From Flavobacterium sp. SCGC AAA160-P02 (GTDB taxonomy: Bacteria > Bacteroidota > Bacteroidia > Flavobacteriales > Flavobacteriaceae): DNA of 64,000 nucleotides. Under the pieces are notes generated by a model. It saw nothing but the letters and a program-made list of their open reading frames with translations, had not been told where the DNA came from and did not search any database. The stretch is from contig KB911090.1 in NCBI GenBank assembly GCA_000383355.1, forward strand, positions 13,502-77,501, in the 5' to 3' direction. The translations under genes were made by a program, and so were the position numbers. Within the stretch, counting starts at the first letter, position 1; each line of letters begins with the position of its first letter. Positions 63,905 to 64,000 of the stretch are shown in pieces.

Positions 63905-64000
63905 TTAAAATTTTGCGTTAATTCCAAAAGTAATTGTCGTTGGATTTGGATATGCTCCATAATCCATTCCAATAGAAGGTAAATTACCTCCTGTAGCAGA
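63905..64000 (-). CDS. SusC/RagA TonB-dependent transporter, 3' end only
   Basis: The last 31 codons of a minus-strand gene run off the window edge. The product ends YGAYPNPTTITFGINAKF, the typical final beta-strand of SusC-type barrels, with the pattern P-x-P-x-x-I-x-F-G-I-x-x-x-F. It is followed after 12 bases by susD, the standard SusC-SusD order. The rest of the gene lies beyond 64000. Confidence 0.9.
   Translation of the reverse strand, partial: SATGGNLPSIGMDYGAYPNPTTITFGINAKF

Noticed and set aside
1-64000. Searched by eye for CRISPR arrays, tRNA genes, insertion sequences and integrase-linked attachment sites.
   Set aside because: No regularly spaced repeats, cloverleaf-like sequences, transposase frames or flanking direct repeats were recognised; the truncated genes show no inserted element at their junctions.

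Overview
The window is AT-rich, gene-dense DNA of a Bacteroidota bacterium, almost certainly a marine-type member of the Flavobacteriia. Supporting signs are two SusC/SusD pairs, many signal-peptidase-II lipoproteins with short lipoboxes, the long NagB with a C-terminal PIG-L-like domain, DUF5916 and DUF4212 proteins, a LytS/LytTR two-component pair and five sodium:solute symporters (SSS). I see no rRNA, tRNA, CRISPR array, transposase or phage gene.

Region 1 (1-24.3 kb) is a polysaccharide/glycan utilisation locus, nearly all on the minus strand. In transcription order it holds a GH92 alpha-mannosidase remnant, an SSS symporter, a GH130 mannoside phosphorylase, a GH18 enzyme, SusC, SusD, an SGNH esterase, a second SSS symporter, a shortened LacI-type regulator, DUF4212 plus an acetate-type SSS symporter, a CE2-like esterase and acetyl-CoA synthetase. 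A 5'-truncated sialate O-acetylesterase lies beyond these. A LytS/LytTR pair and NagB flank the locus. The best-fitting substrate is an acetylated glycan containing Man-beta-1,4-GlcNAc, such as an N-glycan core: GH130 splits Man-GlcNAc, NagB takes GlcN-6-P, and the esterases plus acetate transporter plus Acs salvage acetyl groups. Three genes of the locus (GH92, LacI, sialate O-acetylesterase) look internally deleted or truncated, so the locus seems to be remodelling or decaying.

Region 2 (24.5-42.5 kb) is a mixed plus/minus stretch. It has a small membrane protein, a sterol-desaturase-family hydroxylase, a GH3 glycosidase, a DUF5916 outer-membrane protein, and an SsuD-like flavin monooxygenase coupled to an SSS symporter. 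Next comes an unusual group of exported small-domain proteins (DinB-like, NTF2/SnoaL-like, dimeric alpha-beta-barrel-like) around another SSS symporter and a CE1-type esterase, then a DUF1295 reductase-like membrane protein with a small partner.

Region 3 (42.5-49.3 kb, minus) is an alpha-glucoside/sucrose operon: GH13 alpha-glucosidase, SLC45-type MFS transporter, GH13 lipoprotein amylase, XylE-type sugar porter and PfkB fructokinase-like kinase.

Region 4 (49.5-64 kb, minus) is a second SusCD-led operon. SusC (3' end only) and SusD are followed by three consecutive, overlapping genes for about 1100-residue FG-GAP/ASPIC lipoproteins, a lipoprotein with the complete vanadium-haloperoxidase/PAP2 motif set, a membrane-anchored GyrI-like protein and a small lipoprotein. 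Each of the three large proteins has seven calcium-loop repeats, one ASPIC/UnbV domain and seven more repeats. This is the least understood and most interesting system in the window.
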